Positions 8,930-18,761 of a stretch of DNA of 64,000 nucleotides are shown here, in pieces. Where the stretch lies: positions 52,993 to 116,992 of the forward strand of contig CAXBAF010000009.1 in NCBI GenBank assembly GCA_963973795.1. The letters run 5' to 3'. The notes beneath the pieces were generated by a model. The model searched no databases and was not told the DNA's origin. It saw only the letters and a list, made by a program, of their open reading frames with translations. The stretch's first letter is position 1, and each line of letters begins with the position of its first letter. The stretch comes from UBA1926 sp002337215 (GTDB lineage: Bacteria > Planctomycetota > Phycisphaerae > Phycisphaerales > UBA1924). A program made the position numbers and the translations under genes.

Positions 8930-9943
8930 GGCATCCGCCGGGTCCTCACTGTCTTCCTTGCCGAGACGGCCTACGGCGAGCGTCAGGAGTACGCCGGCCA
9001 CGATCAGCCCGCTTGCGCCGGCGAGATGCCCGATGCCGGGCGTGAAGGAGCGCTCGGGCCAGTCCTTTGGGTCGATCTCCGCGAGTGATTCCTCGGTCAG
9101 GGTTTCGCCCTCGAACGTCTCGCCGACGGCGGGGGGGACACCTTCCTTGAACGGGTACAAGCCGGCGGGCGCGGCGATGAGCAATCCCAGCAGGAATCCG
9201 ATTGTGGTCTTTTCGTAGCGGTGGAGCACGAACCGGAGGGCGTTGCCCACGATGGCGACACCGAGCACGACGCCGAGGCCAACTGGGATGAGCGTGCCCG
9301 CGCCATCGAACACTCCGCCGATGTCCGCCGCGGCCGCGGCCTTCACGGTGTCTTTGACAACGGAGATGATGTTCTCGTACTGCCCGAGGATCAAGAGCAG
9401 GTAGGCACCCGAGATCCCGGGCAGGATCATCGCGCTCGCGCCCGCCATGCCGGCGAGGGTGAGCGCTGCCCAGTTTGCCTCTGACGCCGAACCACCCGCG
9501 CCGGCCGATTGGAAGAGGACCAGGGCGATCATGACCGCGATTCCGCCGACGACGCCGGCGATCGCCGAGGGTGAGAGGGGCTTTGCCATTCTCCAGAGGA
9601 TCGGCACACCCCCCAGTGTCAGGCCGATGAACAGGCTGTACATCCCCCAGCGGAACTCGGCGAGCGCGAGTGAGATCAGCCCGGCGAGCCCGCCGATCGC
9701 GACGATTGCAGCGCCGATGATCGCCCCGAGCACGAGGATGGTGTCCCGCGAGAGCCGCAGGCGGGTCGCGTCGCTCACTGCGTCGATAAACCGCGTGTAG
9801 ACGCCGGTTGCAACGAGCATCGTGCCCCCGCTGATCCCCGGGACGAGGTTGGCAAGGCCCATCAGCGCCCCGCCGAGGGCGGCGCGAGCAAGGAGCCCTC
9901 GGGTCAGCGGCGAGTGCGGTTCGGTTCGGGGTCGGTTGGGCAT
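8918..9943 (-). CDS. DUF368 polytopic membrane protein, PopT-type polyprenyl-phosphate transporter
   Basis: The 341-residue protein has about eight hydrophobic segments and the DUF368 signatures LANLVPGISGGTMLVATGVY near the N-terminus and, in the second inverted half, SAMILPGISGAYLLLILGQY. DUF368 proteins (PopT) were reported to return undecaprenyl phosphate across the membrane so that it can be reused for envelope polymers; the role here is inferred from that family. I chose ATG 9943 because TCCTCC on the plus strand (9947-9952) gives a good Shine-Dalgarno site in front of it; an upstream ATG at 10006 lacks one. Its 3' end overlaps lgt by 12 bases. Confidence 0.88.
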   Translation of the reverse strand: MPNRPRTEPHSPLTRGLLARAALGGALMGLANLVPGISGGTMLVATGVYTRFIDAVSDATRLRLSRDTILVLGAIIGAAIVAIGGLAGLISLALAEFRWGMYSLFIGLTLGGVPILWRMAKPLSPSAIAGVVGGIAVMIALVLFQSAGAGGSASEANWAALTLAGMAGASAMILPGISGAYLLLILGQYENIISVVKDTVKAAAAADIGGVFDGAGTLIPVGLGVVLGVAIVGNALRFVLHRYEKTTIGFLLGLLIAAPAGLYPFKEGVPPAVGETFEGETLTEESLAEIDPKDWPERSFTPGIGHLAGASGLIVAGVLLTLAVGRLGKEDSEDPADASAG

Positions 9944-10042
9944 CGGTCCTCCGGCCGCGAGCATAGGCTGGATGCGAGCGATGGTGCCCGCTGCTGTGCG
10001 GTCCATTGAAACGGAACGCCTGAGGAGACGAAGACGAGCACG

Positions 10043-11434
10043 ATGGAGTGGATACGGATGAGCATTGCCCCGATCGCCCTGACATTGCTGTCAACCAGCA
10101 TCAACCTGGCGGGATGCGTCGCTATTGACGCCCGCTCGGATGCCCGGTCCGTTGCATTCGATTCTGGCGGCAGAGTCGGCGACAAGGTTGGCGGGACGAT
10201 CGAACTTTCGGGTGATACTCCGGTTTGGCCGCCTCGGTGGGGCGACGATGTCCCCGCTCTCGGCAAGGGCGTGATTGTCGAAATCGATGGTCCGCTCGAC
10301 GCCTGGTCTCCCAGACGCCACGGCCCATGGCACAGCCGGGTCCCGAAGGGTGAGGATGCCGCGCAGGTCGCGACGCTCGCTCGCGGGAGACTCGATGGCG
10401 AGGGGTTTCAGTTTCGGATGGAGGGTGCGGGGGCGTTCGTGTTTGAGCGCGATCCCGATATTGCGGCCCCGGTGCCGGGTGACGCGATCGGGCGCAGCGA
10501 GCCCGCGATGATGTTCGTGTTCGTTTCTGGGAGACCCGAGATCGACACCGTGCCCGCTGCGGGAGGGAGCCGGGGACCCCGGATCGCGATCGAGCGCACG
10601 TGGTTCGCGTTCTACGACCACCGTCGAGGGGGGACCCACGACCCGGAGGATTCGGGGCTCGGGACGGTCATGCTGCTTCCGGGCCTGTTTGGGATTCCCG
10701 AGCCCGTGATCGATGTTGTGACCTCCGCGATGCGTCAGCGCGGCTGGAACGTGATCCGCATGCTCGCGCCGCCTTCACGGTTTGTCGAGCAGACGCAGAT
10801 CGAGCTCGACCCCGAGGACCCGGCCTCGCCGGCCGAGGCCGCGGGTGAGTTGATGCATCGGATCGCGGAGACGGCGTACGCCGCCCAGGCCGCGTGGGAT
10901 CATGTGCTCGCTGAACGCCCGGCGCTTGCCGATCGCCCCAAGGTGGCGTTCGGCGGGAGCGGGGGCGCGCTCGCGCTGCCGGCTGTCGTTCGGAGGGACC
11001 ACGCCCGGTACGACGGCGCGGTGCTCATCGCGGGCGGCGCGAATATTCTCGACGTTGTCAGCCGGAGCACGTATACCGAGCCTGTGGACGCGCTCGACTT
11101 CGATTGGGCGGGGTACGACGAGCGGACGATTCCGCCGGCGGACGTTCTGGAGAAGTTCACGAACGAGTACCTCCGGCACGCTCCGCTCGACGGCTATCAC
11201 GCCGGGGAGTGGTTCAATGGCACCCCGGTTCTTATCATGCAGGCGTCGGGGGACAATGCCGTGCCTGTCGAGAACAGCGAGCTGCTCTGGCAGCGTCTGG
11301 GCGGGCCCGAGAAGTGGACGATCAGCGGGAATCACCTCACGCTTTTCATGAGTCTCTGGCTCCATACGCCGCGCATTCTCGATTGGATCGACACCACGAT
11401 TCGTGAGACGGGTGAGGCGGGGGCGAGCCCATGA
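10043..11434 (+). CDS. Lipoprotein alpha/beta hydrolase
   Basis: The 463-residue product has an N-terminal hydrophobic segment followed by the lipobox INLAGC (Cys25), so it should be lipidated by Lgt and exported. After a poorly conserved domain of about 180 residues comes an alpha/beta-hydrolase fold. It shows GTVMLLPGLFG, the nucleophile elbow FGGSGGALALP (Ser near 306), the acid in SGDNAVPVENS (near 402) and the His in SGNHLTLF (near 430). The substrate is unknown. ATG 10058, five codons in, is an alternative start. The stop overlaps the next gene's start by 4 bases (ATGA), opening a three-gene coupled run. Confidence 0.8.
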   Translation: MEWIRMSIAPIALTLLSTSINLAGCVAIDARSDARSVAFDSGGRVGDKVGGTIELSGDTPVWPPRWGDDVPALGKGVIVEIDGPLDAWSPRRHGPWHSRVPKGEDAAQVATLARGRLDGEGFQFRMEGAGAFVFERDPDIAAPVPGDAIGRSEPAMMFVFVSGRPEIDTVPAAGGSRGPRIAIERTWFAFYDHRRGGTHDPEDSGLGTVMLLPGLFGIPEPVIDVVTSAMRQRGWNVIRMLAPPSRFVEQTQIELDPEDPASPAEAAGELMHRIAETAYAAQAAWDHVLAERPALADRPKVAFGGSGGALALPAVVRRDHARYDGAVLIAGGANILDVVSRSTYTEPVDALDFDWAGYDERTIPPADVLEKFTNEYLRHAPLDGYHAGEWFNGTPVLIMQASGDNAVPVENSELLWQRLGGPEKWTISGNHLTLFMSLWLHTPRILDWIDTTIRETGEAGASP

Positions 11435-12402
11435 CTCGCAGTTCGCACACAGACACGCCGGGCGTGAGGATGCGTGAGCTGACTCGCGTCTCGCGTCCCT
11501 TCCGGGCCGTGCTGAGCCCCTATCACCTGACGACGCGTGAGCCTGCTGCTGTTGTTGCAGCGCAGGTCGCTGATTCGCTCACGACGTTGCTCCTTGCCCC
11601 GAGTGACGACCGCCGGGCTTCGGTGCAGAGCGCCGCGGTCAACTCGCCCGCGTATCGCTCGTATATGCGGTCGTGGGAATGGTCGGCTCCGCTCTTTGAT
11701 GAGGGCCTGGTCTCCACCCTGCTGCACGGCCATGACCCCGCCGACGATGTTCGCGACGCGTGCCGGCGGCTCTTCGACGAACCCGACTTTGCGGCGTTGT
11801 CACCGTATCTCAGGGCCGAGATCTTCGAGGACGATTCTGCGTACCTTCGGGCGGCCTCCCTGGATGTGCTCAAGTCGGGCCCCGACCCTGCGGTCTCGGT
11901 GCCGATCGCCGCCGGGCTCGATCGGTTTGCTGCTGATTCGGACGCCGTTGTCATCCGCTCGGCGGCGATGTCGGTTGTTCAGAAGCGTGAGGCCAATCTG
12001 GGGCGGGAAGTGTTCCGGATCACGGTTCCTGTCATTCGTCAGGGTTCGGCCGAGCGGTTGCTTCTCGCCCGCGTGTTGACCGGCGACGCCCGCGCGGCGT
12101 TGGGATCTGCGATCATGGACGCGTTCGACCTGGGTGATTCGGTAAAGGTCCGCGCGGCCGCACTCGCGTACGCCGAGGCATTTGGCGCGGAACGTGATGA
12201 CCTCACCGCCCCTCCCGGTCCTCGGGATGCCGACGAGGTCCGTGTCATCCTTGGCGAAGCGTCGCTCATCGGGATGGAGCTCCCCGTCGATGCGGCCCTG
12301 CACGCGAGCGTCGCTGCCGCGACGGGCAGGCCAAGCGTCTCGAGGGCTCACGAGCCGGAGACGGTCCGGACGATCCTGATCCGTTCGATCGGCGGTCGAT
12401 GA
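11431..12402 (+). CDS. Unknown protein, helical and alanine-rich
   Basis: I do not recognise this 323-residue protein. It has no signal peptide or membrane segment. From about residue 45 it is a series of amphipathic, alanine- and aspartate-rich helices (for example [41 protein letters not shown]), which suggests a HEAT-like or other solenoid fold. It is joined at both ends by ATGA overlaps, to the lipoprotein hydrolase upstream and the DUF255 protein downstream. It is therefore translated with two exported proteins while itself apparently cytoplasmic. Codon use looks like its neighbours. Confidence 0.7.
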   Translation: MTRSSHTDTPGVRMRELTRVSRPFRAVLSPYHLTTREPAAVVAAQVADSLTTLLLAPSDDRRASVQSAAVNSPAYRSYMRSWEWSAPLFDEGLVSTLLHGHDPADDVRDACRRLFDEPDFAALSPYLRAEIFEDDSAYLRAASLDVLKSGPDPAVSVPIAAGLDRFAADSDAVVIRSAAMSVVQKREANLGREVFRITVPVIRQGSAERLLLARVLTGDARAALGSAIMDAFDLGDSVKVRAAALAYAEAFGAERDDLTAPPGPRDADEVRVILGEASLIGMELPVDAALHASVAAATGRPSVSRAHEPETVRTILIRSIGGR

Positions 12403-14846
12403 TCCGATCCCTTCTCGCTTTGTTTTTACTCGTCGCGTCACCCGCAGTCGCGTCGGAACCCGAGGTTCGCCCTTTGCACGATCAGCAGACGACCAATCGC
12501 CTTATCAACGAGTCGAGCCCCTACCTGCTCCAGCACGCCCGCAATCCGGTCGACTGGTATCCCTGGGGCGAGGAGGCGTTTGCCGCCGCCCGGGAGCGCG
12601 ATGTTCCCATCTTCCTGAGCATCGGGTACTCGACTTGCTATTGGTGCCATGTGATGGAACGCGAGTCGTTTGAGGATGCTGCGACGGCGAAGATCATGAA
12701 CGAACGGTTCGTGTGCATCAAGGTCGATCGTGAGGAACGGCCCGATGTCGACGATATCTACATGGCTGCTACCCAGCTCATGACGGGCTCTGGCGGCTGG
12801 CCCATGAACTCATTCCTCGATCCCGATACGCTCCGGCCGTTCTGGTGCGGTACATACTTTCCTCCCGAACCCATGCACGGGCGGCCGAGCTTCACGCAGG
12901 TCCTCTTGGGCATGAGCGACGTGTGGACCAGCAAACGCAGCGAAGCCGCGGAGCAGGCGGCGACTCTCGCCGAGGCCGTTCGCGACCATCTCGCGGGCGA
13001 CGCGGCGCTCGGGGCGCTCGGCCCTGATCAGATCGCGTCGGCGGTCACGACGCTCCTGCAGATCTACGACCGGACCGAGGGGGGATTCGGCGGCGCGCCG
13101 AAGTTTCCGCAGCCCGTCTACGGGCTCTTCCTGCTCGATGCGCGGGCGATCGTCGATGACGAAACGCGGAAGACGATCGATCACTGTCTCAAGCACACGC
13201 TCGACAGGATGGCCGTTGGCGGTCTGTTCGACCAGGTTGGCGGCGGGTTCCATCGCTATTGCGTTGACGGCACGTGGACCGTCCCGCACTTCGAAAAGAT
13301 GCTCTACGACAACGCCCAGTTGCTCAGCCTCTACAGCCGAGCGGCGGCTCTCTATGACGATGCTTTCTACCTGGAGATTGTTCGTCGGACGGCGGACTAC
13401 CTCGATCGGGAGATGACGACAGAGGCCGGGGGGCTCTGCAGTGCGCAGGATGCGGAGGTCGACACCCGGGAGGGTCTCAATTATCTCTGGACTCAGGAGC
13501 AGATTCGCGGGGTGCTCGGGGGCGACGATGCCGAGTTTGCGCTTGATCTCTACGGCCTTGCCAACGGCACGAATTTTGCCGATCCGCATCATCCGGGCGA
13601 CGCCCCGAAGAACGTTCTCCGACTCGAGTCTCGCCCCGACATCCTCGCCGGCCGGGCTGGCCGTTCGCTCGATGAGTTCGATGCTCAACGGGACAGCGTC
13701 AACGCGGCGCTTCTTGCGGCACGCGACGCCCGCGAGCAGCCCGGTCTTGACGACAAGGTCCTCGCCGCGTGGAACGGGATGGCGATCGTCGGGCTCGTTG
13801 ATGCGGCGGAGGCGTTGGATGACCCGGCTCTTCTCGACGCGGCCGAGAGGGTCGCGCGTTTCGTGCTCGATCACATGCGGAGTGACTCGGGGCAGCTTCA
13901 TAGGTCATGCCGCGATGTGTCTCTGGAACGCGAGGGAGATGGGTCGCGGAGCCTCGGCCCGCTTGCCGGGCTTGAGGACCACGCATGGATGATCCGAGCC
14001 TGTGTCGCGTTGCACAGCGCGGGCCGGGGGGAAGGGGTGTTTCTCGCCGCCGCGGGCTCGCTCGCTGAGGTCATCGACGCCGCATTTCGGACGGACGGGG
14101 GTGGCTACGCCGACACCGCGGAGGGCCGGGCGGACCTCTTCGTACGGCCGCGTTCGACCTACGACGGCGCGACCCCGTCCGGTGCGAGCACGCTGGCGCT
14201 CGCGTTTCTTGAGCTGAGCAGCGCGGGTGCGGCTGATCGGGATCGCGCTCTCGCCCAGCTCCGAGGCATGAGTCACGAGATCGCCGAGCGACCTGTTTCC
14301 GCCGTCAACGCTGTCCGCGCGATCATCCGTGTCATTCACGCGGAAGGTGACGCGTCGAGCCTTGCGTTCGGCGAAATCCGAGGCCCGGCTTCGTCCCGCC
14401 CCGACGCGACCTCTTCGGCGAGCGTCGTGGAGGTGTTCGCCGATACCGATGCTGTGACCGTCGCGGGCGATGAGCCGGCGACGCTCGCGTTGGGCATCCG
14501 CATCAAGCCGGGGTATCACATTCTCGCGGCCGATCCGGTCGCGGAGGGATCGGGCGCGGGAGAGGGCCTCATCCCCCTGCGCGTGGGGCTGATCTCGGGG
14601 CAGGGCGTCGCCGTGTACGCGGATTACCCAGAGGGAGAGCCCTTCGGCGGGGCGATTGAGGGCCTTGATGAGTTGCGTGTGCACACCGGCGAAATCCGTC
14701 TCGATGTCGCCATCGAGCACAAGCCCGGTGTGGGCGCGAGCGAGGGCGCGCCGGTGCTGGGCATCACGATTCAGGCCTGCGATGACACAGCCTGCCTCAA
14801 GCCGTCGACGGTTCGCATCGGGGTTTCGGTTACCATCGGTGAATAG
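12399..14846 (+). CDS. Exported DUF255 (YyaL-type) thioredoxin-domain protein fused to a DsbD-alpha-like domain
   Basis: The 815-residue protein begins with a clear signal peptide ending near ASPAVA-SEP. Residues about 30-190 are a DUF255 thioredoxin-like domain with the hallmark [18 protein letters not shown] and the redox motif CYWC (Cys80, Cys83). Residues about 200-640 form the alpha/alpha-toroid part typical of YyaL/SPATA20 proteins ([22 protein letters not shown]). Most members end there. Here a further 150 residues resemble the N-terminal domain of DsbD, including the paired cysteines in QACDDTACL near 793-798. A role in periplasmic disulfide handling is inferred. The ATG overlaps the upstream stop by 4 bases. 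Confidence 0.88.
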   Translation: MIRSLLALFLLVASPAVASEPEVRPLHDQQTTNRLINESSPYLLQHARNPVDWYPWGEEAFAAARERDVPIFLSIGYSTCYWCHVMERESFEDAATAKIMNERFVCIKVDREERPDVDDIYMAATQLMTGSGGWPMNSFLDPDTLRPFWCGTYFPPEPMHGRPSFTQVLLGMSDVWTSKRSEAAEQAATLAEAVRDHLAGDAALGALGPDQIASAVTTLLQIYDRTEGGFGGAPKFPQPVYGLFLLDARAIVDDETRKTIDHCLKHTLDRMAVGGLFDQVGGGFHRYCVDGTWTVPHFEKMLYDNAQLLSLYSRAAALYDDAFYLEIVRRTADYLDREMTTEAGGLCSAQDAEVDTREGLNYLWTQEQIRGVLGGDDAEFALDLYGLANGTNFADPHHPGDAPKNVLRLESRPDILAGRAGRSLDEFDAQRDSVNAALLAARDAREQPGLDDKVLAAWNGMAIVGLVDAAEALDDPALLDAAERVARFVLDHMRSDSGQLHRSCRDVSLEREGDGSRSLGPLAGLEDHAWMIRACVALHSAGRGEGVFLAAAGSLAEVIDAAFRTDGGGYADTAEGRADLFVRPRSTYDGATPSGASTLALAFLELSSAGAADRDRALAQLRGMSHEIAERPVSAVNAVRAIIRVIHAEGDASSLAFGEIRGPASSRPDATSSASVVEVFADTDAVTVAGDEPATLALGIRIKPGYHILAADPVAEGSGAGEGLIPLRVGLISGQGVAVYADYPEGEPFGGAIEGLDELRVHTGEIRLDVAIEHKPGVGASEGAPVLGITIQACDDTACLKPSTVRIGVSVTIGE

Positions 14847-14866
14847 GCGCCGCCTACGCTCTCCCG

Positions 14867-16126
14867 ATGGCACTGACGACCGACACCCGCTCGACTGCAC
14901 GCATCTACCTGGATAACGCCGCGACGTCGTTCCCAAAGCCCGCCGCGGTCCACGACGCGATGGTCCGCTACGCGACCGAACTCGGTGCCAGCCCGGGTCG
15001 GGGTTCGTACCGCGAGTCGATCGAGGGCGGTCGGATCATCGCCGGATGCCGCGGGTGCCTCGCCCGCCTGTTCGGATCGTCCAGCCCAGACCACACCGTT
15101 TTTACGCTCAACGCCTCCGATGCGCTCAATCTCGCCATCAACGGGATCGCCCATCATCAGCGCGTCGAACGGATGCGGACGAACTCGGCGGAGCCCGTTC
15201 ATTTCGTGGCAACCGCGATGGACCACAACTCCGTTCTCCGCCCGCTCAACGCGCTCAAGGCCGACCCGGTGGGTGCGCTGGTTGAATGGACGTGCGTCGA
15301 CGCCAACCCGGAGACCGGGCTGGTCGATCCGGCTGATATACGGGCGGCGATTCGTCCCAACACAGCGCTCGTCATCGCGGTCCACGCCTCGAACGTCAGC
15401 GGCACGCTCCAACCTGTTGCCGATATCGGCTGGGTCTGCCGCGACGCGGGTGTGCCGTTGCTTGTTGATGCGGCGCAGACCGCTGGACGGCTGCCGATCG
15501 ACTGCGCGGCGATGGGCATCGACCTTCTCGCGTTCCCGGGTCACAAGCACCTTATGGGCCCGCTGGGAACCGGGGGGCTGCTCATCCGCCCCGGGCTCGA
15601 GTCTTGCATCGATCCCGTCCGCACGGGCGGCACGGGCACCGTCAGCGAGCTTGATGTCCACCCCGACACACTGCCCGACCGCTACGAGCCAGGGTCGCAC
15701 AACACGATCGGGATCGCCGGCCTCAACGCGGGTCTCGGCTGGCTCTCCGAGCGGGGCATCGATACGCTCTGGGCGCACGAGCGGTCTCTTATCGAGCGGA
15801 CGCTCGATGCCCTCGCCGACGTGGACCGTTTTCCGGGGCTGCGATTGATCGGGCCCGCCGAGGCGGCGGACCGGGTCGGTGTCTTCTCGTTTACTCACGA
15901 CGCCCTCGGCCCAGCCGAGCTTGCCGGGCTGCTGGAAACCGAGTTTGGTGTTCTCAGTCGGGCCGGCATCCATTGCGCCCCGCGTGCTCACGAGAACTTC
16001 GCGACCCGTGAAACGGGCGGCGCGACACGCCTGAGCCTTGGTGCGTTCAACACGGCTGCCGATATCGACACCGCGATGGAGGCGCTCGCGGAGATCAGCC
16101 GTGATATCGCGGCTGTCTCTGGATGA
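14867..16126 (+). CDS. Class V aminotransferase, cysteine-desulfurase-like
   Basis: The 419-residue PLP enzyme matches the SufS/Csd-like group annotated as aminotransferase class V. Visible are YLDNAATSFPKP at the N-terminus, MDHNSVLRPL, VIAVHASNVSGTLQP, LLVDAAQTAGRLPID with the PLP aspartate, the Schiff-base lysine in FPGHKHLMGPLGTGG (near 227), and a candidate persulfide cysteine in RAGIHCAPRAHE (near 369). The reaction is presumably release of sulfur from cysteine. No Fe-S scaffold or sulfur-acceptor gene lies nearby, so the partner is unknown. It starts 20 bases after the DUF255 gene and could be in the same transcript. Confidence 0.88.
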   Translation: MALTTDTRSTARIYLDNAATSFPKPAAVHDAMVRYATELGASPGRGSYRESIEGGRIIAGCRGCLARLFGSSSPDHTVFTLNASDALNLAINGIAHHQRVERMRTNSAEPVHFVATAMDHNSVLRPLNALKADPVGALVEWTCVDANPETGLVDPADIRAAIRPNTALVIAVHASNVSGTLQPVADIGWVCRDAGVPLLVDAAQTAGRLPIDCAAMGIDLLAFPGHKHLMGPLGTGGLLIRPGLESCIDPVRTGGTGTVSELDVHPDTLPDRYEPGSHNTIGIAGLNAGLGWLSERGIDTLWAHERSLIERTLDALADVDRFPGLRLIGPAEAADRVGVFSFTHDALGPAELAGLLETEFGVLSRAGIHCAPRAHENFATRETGGATRLSLGAFNTAADIDTAMEALAEISRDIAAVSG

Positions 16127-16160
16127 CCGCCTCGGTGCGTTCCCGCCCGAGACTCTCGTG

Positions 16161-17234
16161 CTAGAGCGAGCGTCCCTGTTCCGAGGCCTGCTCGAGCGTT
16201 TTCTTCTCTTTCTTCGTCAGGCTGTCCATCCCGCTCCCGCTGATTTTTGCGAGGATCCGGTCGATTTCAGCCTGTGTCGCCTGGGCTTCCGCCCGCGCCT
16301 TCCCGGCCTTTTTCGCCGCGGCCCGTTCCGCGTAGGTCGGGCGTTCGTCGTCGGTCATCGCCAGCGATTCGGCGAACACGGCATCATCCCCTGTTGCCTC
16401 GAACTTCAGTCGTTGCAATTCGACGAAGCATGAGATCCCGCCGAAGAGCGCGATCGCCAGCAGCATCATCTCCTCGAACACGAACGAGAAGACCGCGAGC
16501 ACGACGGCGGTCACGAGGCCAACTATCGCCGCGATCCGTGTCGCCTCGCGGTGGCCCATCGTGCGCCAAAGCAGCGCGTGGACGAGTCGCCCGCCGTCCA
16601 TCGGGTACATCGGCACCAGCACGTTGAACGCGAGCAGCAGCAGGTTGGCGTAGTGGAAGGACCACAGCGTGATCTTCGCGACCTTCCCGATCGTGGCGTC
16701 CGCTTCGATCAGGCCCGCCGCGAACCAGGGATCGAACGGGTTGAACAGGACCGTCCCGAAGTCGCGGGTGGCGAGCCATGTCGCGAGGCCCAGGGGCACG
16801 AGCAGCGCCGCGTTGACGAGTGGCCCGCCGGCTGTCGTCCAGAACGCCGCGTCCCAGCGGTGGGGGGGCGAGCATGACGCGAGACCGCCGAGCGGCCAGA
16901 GCAGGATCTCGTCGGCCTCGCCCCCGACGCGCCGGCAGACCAGGCAGTGCCCGTACTCGTGCAGCAGCACGAGCACGAAGAGTGCGATCAGCAGGGGAGC
17001 GACGAACACGAGCCCGGCGCTGTCCTGCACCAGCGTCTGGATCAGCCTGGCCGCGATGAAGATCGGGAACAGGAGGTGAACCCTGACGAGGATCCCCCAC
17101 GCCGAGTAGAGGGGAAAACCCCATCGCATCGGGTTCTCGCTGCCTCCGAAGATTCGGCGCAGCGTTCCCCGCCAGCCGCCCGGCCCGTCGTCGAGACTCT
17201 GTCTCCAGTCTTCGCGTGCCATCGGGACTTTCAC
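16161..17234 (-). CDS. Site-2 protease family (M50) membrane metalloprotease
   Basis: The 357-residue protein has the M50 core. The zinc motif HEYGH (His92-His96) lies in a membrane segment followed by LLWPLGGLASC, and the second catalytic stretch MYPMDGGRL sits near 210-218 in another. Several further hydrophobic segments are present. No PDZ or CBS domain is seen. The last 30 residues (IDRILAKISGSGMDSLTKKE onward) form a helical tail nearly the same as the tail of the rhomboid protease at 38664. Such proteases cut transmembrane substrates such as anti-sigma factors; the substrate here is unknown. It converges on the cysteine-desulfurase-like gene. Confidence 0.88.
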   Translation of the reverse strand: MKVPMAREDWRQSLDDGPGGWRGTLRRIFGGSENPMRWGFPLYSAWGILVRVHLLFPIFIAARLIQTLVQDSAGLVFVAPLLIALFVLVLLHEYGHCLVCRRVGGEADEILLWPLGGLASCSPPHRWDAAFWTTAGGPLVNAALLVPLGLATWLATRDFGTVLFNPFDPWFAAGLIEADATIGKVAKITLWSFHYANLLLLAFNVLVPMYPMDGGRLVHALLWRTMGHREATRIAAIVGLVTAVVLAVFSFVFEEMMLLAIALFGGISCFVELQRLKFEATGDDAVFAESLAMTDDERPTYAERAAAKKAGKARAEAQATQAEIDRILAKISGSGMDSLTKKEKKTLEQASEQGRSL

Positions 17235-17291
17235 TGAGCGGGTCTACCGGCACCCGCGATCGACGCTGCACCACCCTCGCGGCTTGCCGCA

Positions 17292-17864
17292 TCACCGCGG
17301 ATCAAGGTACCCCCGCCGAACCGCGAGCAGCAGCGCCGCGATCGTCTTGCCGTCGCGGATCTCGCCGCGATCGATCCGGTCGAACACGTCGCTCGTGCTC
17401 ATCCGGTGGACGGTAATGGATTCCCAAGGCTCGAGGTCCTGGCCGACGCTCGTGAGTCCTGTTGCTGCGAACGCGTGCATCACCTCGTCGCTCATCCCGG
17501 GTGAGGTGTAGAACTCCCCGAGTGGATAGAGGCTTGTCGCCGAGTACCCGGTTTCCTCACGGAGTTCGCGGTGAGCCGCCTCGGCGGGGCTCTCTTCCTC
17601 GTCAATCCCGCCGGCGCAGACCTCCCAGAGCCGCTGGCCGGCGATGACCCGGTCATTCTCGATCAGAACGACACGCGGTGCACGTCCCGGCTGCTCAAGC
17701 AGGGGCACCACGCAGACCGCCCCCCGGTGCCGGATCGCGGGTTTCGACCGCTCCGACCCGTCGGGAGACGTGATCGTCAGTTCCACGGCGTTGTACGCGG
17801 GGTGAGCCGAGACCACCCGCTCGCTGGAAATCCGGTCTCGCAACTTGTCTGAGCGTGCGTCCAT
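17292..17864 (-). CDS. NUDIX hydrolase, ADP-ribose pyrophosphatase-like
   Basis: The 190-residue protein carries a complete Nudix box, GGIDEEESPAEAAHRE followed by LREETGY (residues 85-107), preceded by LWEVCAG. Downstream, FYTSPGMSDEVMHAFAA resembles the ADP-ribose/NDP-sugar pyrophosphatases (NudF group). It probably hydrolyses ADP-ribose or a related nucleoside diphosphate sugar to AMP and a phosphosugar. It lies 57 bases upstream of the start of the S2P gene on the same strand, and could share its transcript. Confidence 0.9.
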   Translation of the reverse strand: MDARSDKLRDRISSERVVSAHPAYNAVELTITSPDGSERSKPAIRHRGAVCVVPLLEQPGRAPRVVLIENDRVIAGQRLWEVCAGGIDEEESPAEAAHRELREETGYSATSLYPLGEFYTSPGMSDEVMHAFAATGLTSVGQDLEPWESITVHRMSTSDVFDRIDRGEIRDGKTIAALLLAVRRGYLDPR

Positions 17865-18005
17865 TGACTGAGGATACCCGCAGGATGCCGGTTCGGCGGT
17901 GCTCCCCTGATCCCCAAAGGCGTGTATCGTAGAGGAGGCCCGTGAGCCGCTTTGCGTTCGCCGGGTTTCCTACCGCACGCCAGACCCCGGGGAGAACACA
18001 CCGCC

Positions 18006-18749
18006 ATGCCCTTCAGCACCGAGGACCTTAACGCCCAGGGCGAGGCGCTCCGCGGCATGCTCGCCGAGCAGGGCTCGCGCCTCCGCAAGATCGTCTCCAC
18101 CTCGCTCGATGCGTTTTTTACCGCCGACGCGGCGAAGGCACGTGTCGCGATCGAACTCGACGACGCTATCGACGAGACCGATGTTGAGATCGAGCGGCGG
18201 GCCGTCGCGCTGCTCACCCGGGTCGCCAACGAGGCGACGCCTTGCAATGACCGGCCGCTCCGCGGCCTGCTGACGCTTGTCAAGGTCAACAACGAGTACG
18301 AGCGGATCGCAGATTGCGGCGTGGATATAGCCCAGCGTGCCATCGAGCTGTCGGGGAGCCCTGCCGCGTTCCCGCCGACAAGCCGCGTCATGACCAACAG
18401 CGTGCTGGGCATCCTCCGCGACACCACCAAGGCGTATGACAAGCAGGATGCGACACTCGCCCGCCTCGTCCTTCAGAGTGAGAGCATGGTTCTCACGTTC
18501 AAGGCCGAGATCATGCGCACCGCGGAGCGAGCGGTCGCGAACGGCGACATGCCCGTCGATCTCGCGTTCGATCTCCACGAGCTCGCGGGTCAGTGTGTTC
18601 TCATGGCTGACCATGCGACCAACGTCGCCGAGCAGGTCATCTGGGAAACAACGGGCGTCATCGTCCGCCACCGCGCGGGCGAGTGGGTCGAACAGTCGGC
18701 GCGAGAAGAGGTCAAGAAGGACGAGGCGGAGCGGAACGGCGACAAGTAG
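18006..18749 (+). CDS. PhoU-domain protein
   Basis: The 247-residue protein is almost entirely helical and shows the PhoU pattern of two three-helix bundles, with metal-binding style acidic stretches (IELDDAIDETDVEIERRAV in bundle one, a matching VNNEYERIADCGVDIA, and LADHATNVAEQVIW in bundle two). PhoU proteins damp phosphate uptake through PstSCAB and the PhoR/PhoB pathway; none of those genes is present here, so the partner is unknown. I chose ATG 18006, preceded by GGGGAG about 12 bases upstream, over a longer frame from 17952. The tail is charged (EEVKKDEAERNGDK). Confidence 0.85.
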   Translation: MPFSTEDLNAQGEALRGMLAEQGSRLRKIVSTSLDAFFTADAAKARVAIELDDAIDETDVEIERRAVALLTRVANEATPCNDRPLRGLLTLVKVNNEYERIADCGVDIAQRAIELSGSPAAFPPTSRVMTNSVLGILRDTTKAYDKQDATLARLVLQSESMVLTFKAEIMRTAERAVANGDMPVDLAFDLHELAGQCVLMADHATNVAEQVIWETTGVIVRHRAGEWVEQSAREEVKKDEAERNGDK

Positions 18750-18761
18750 TCCGTCTGCGGC

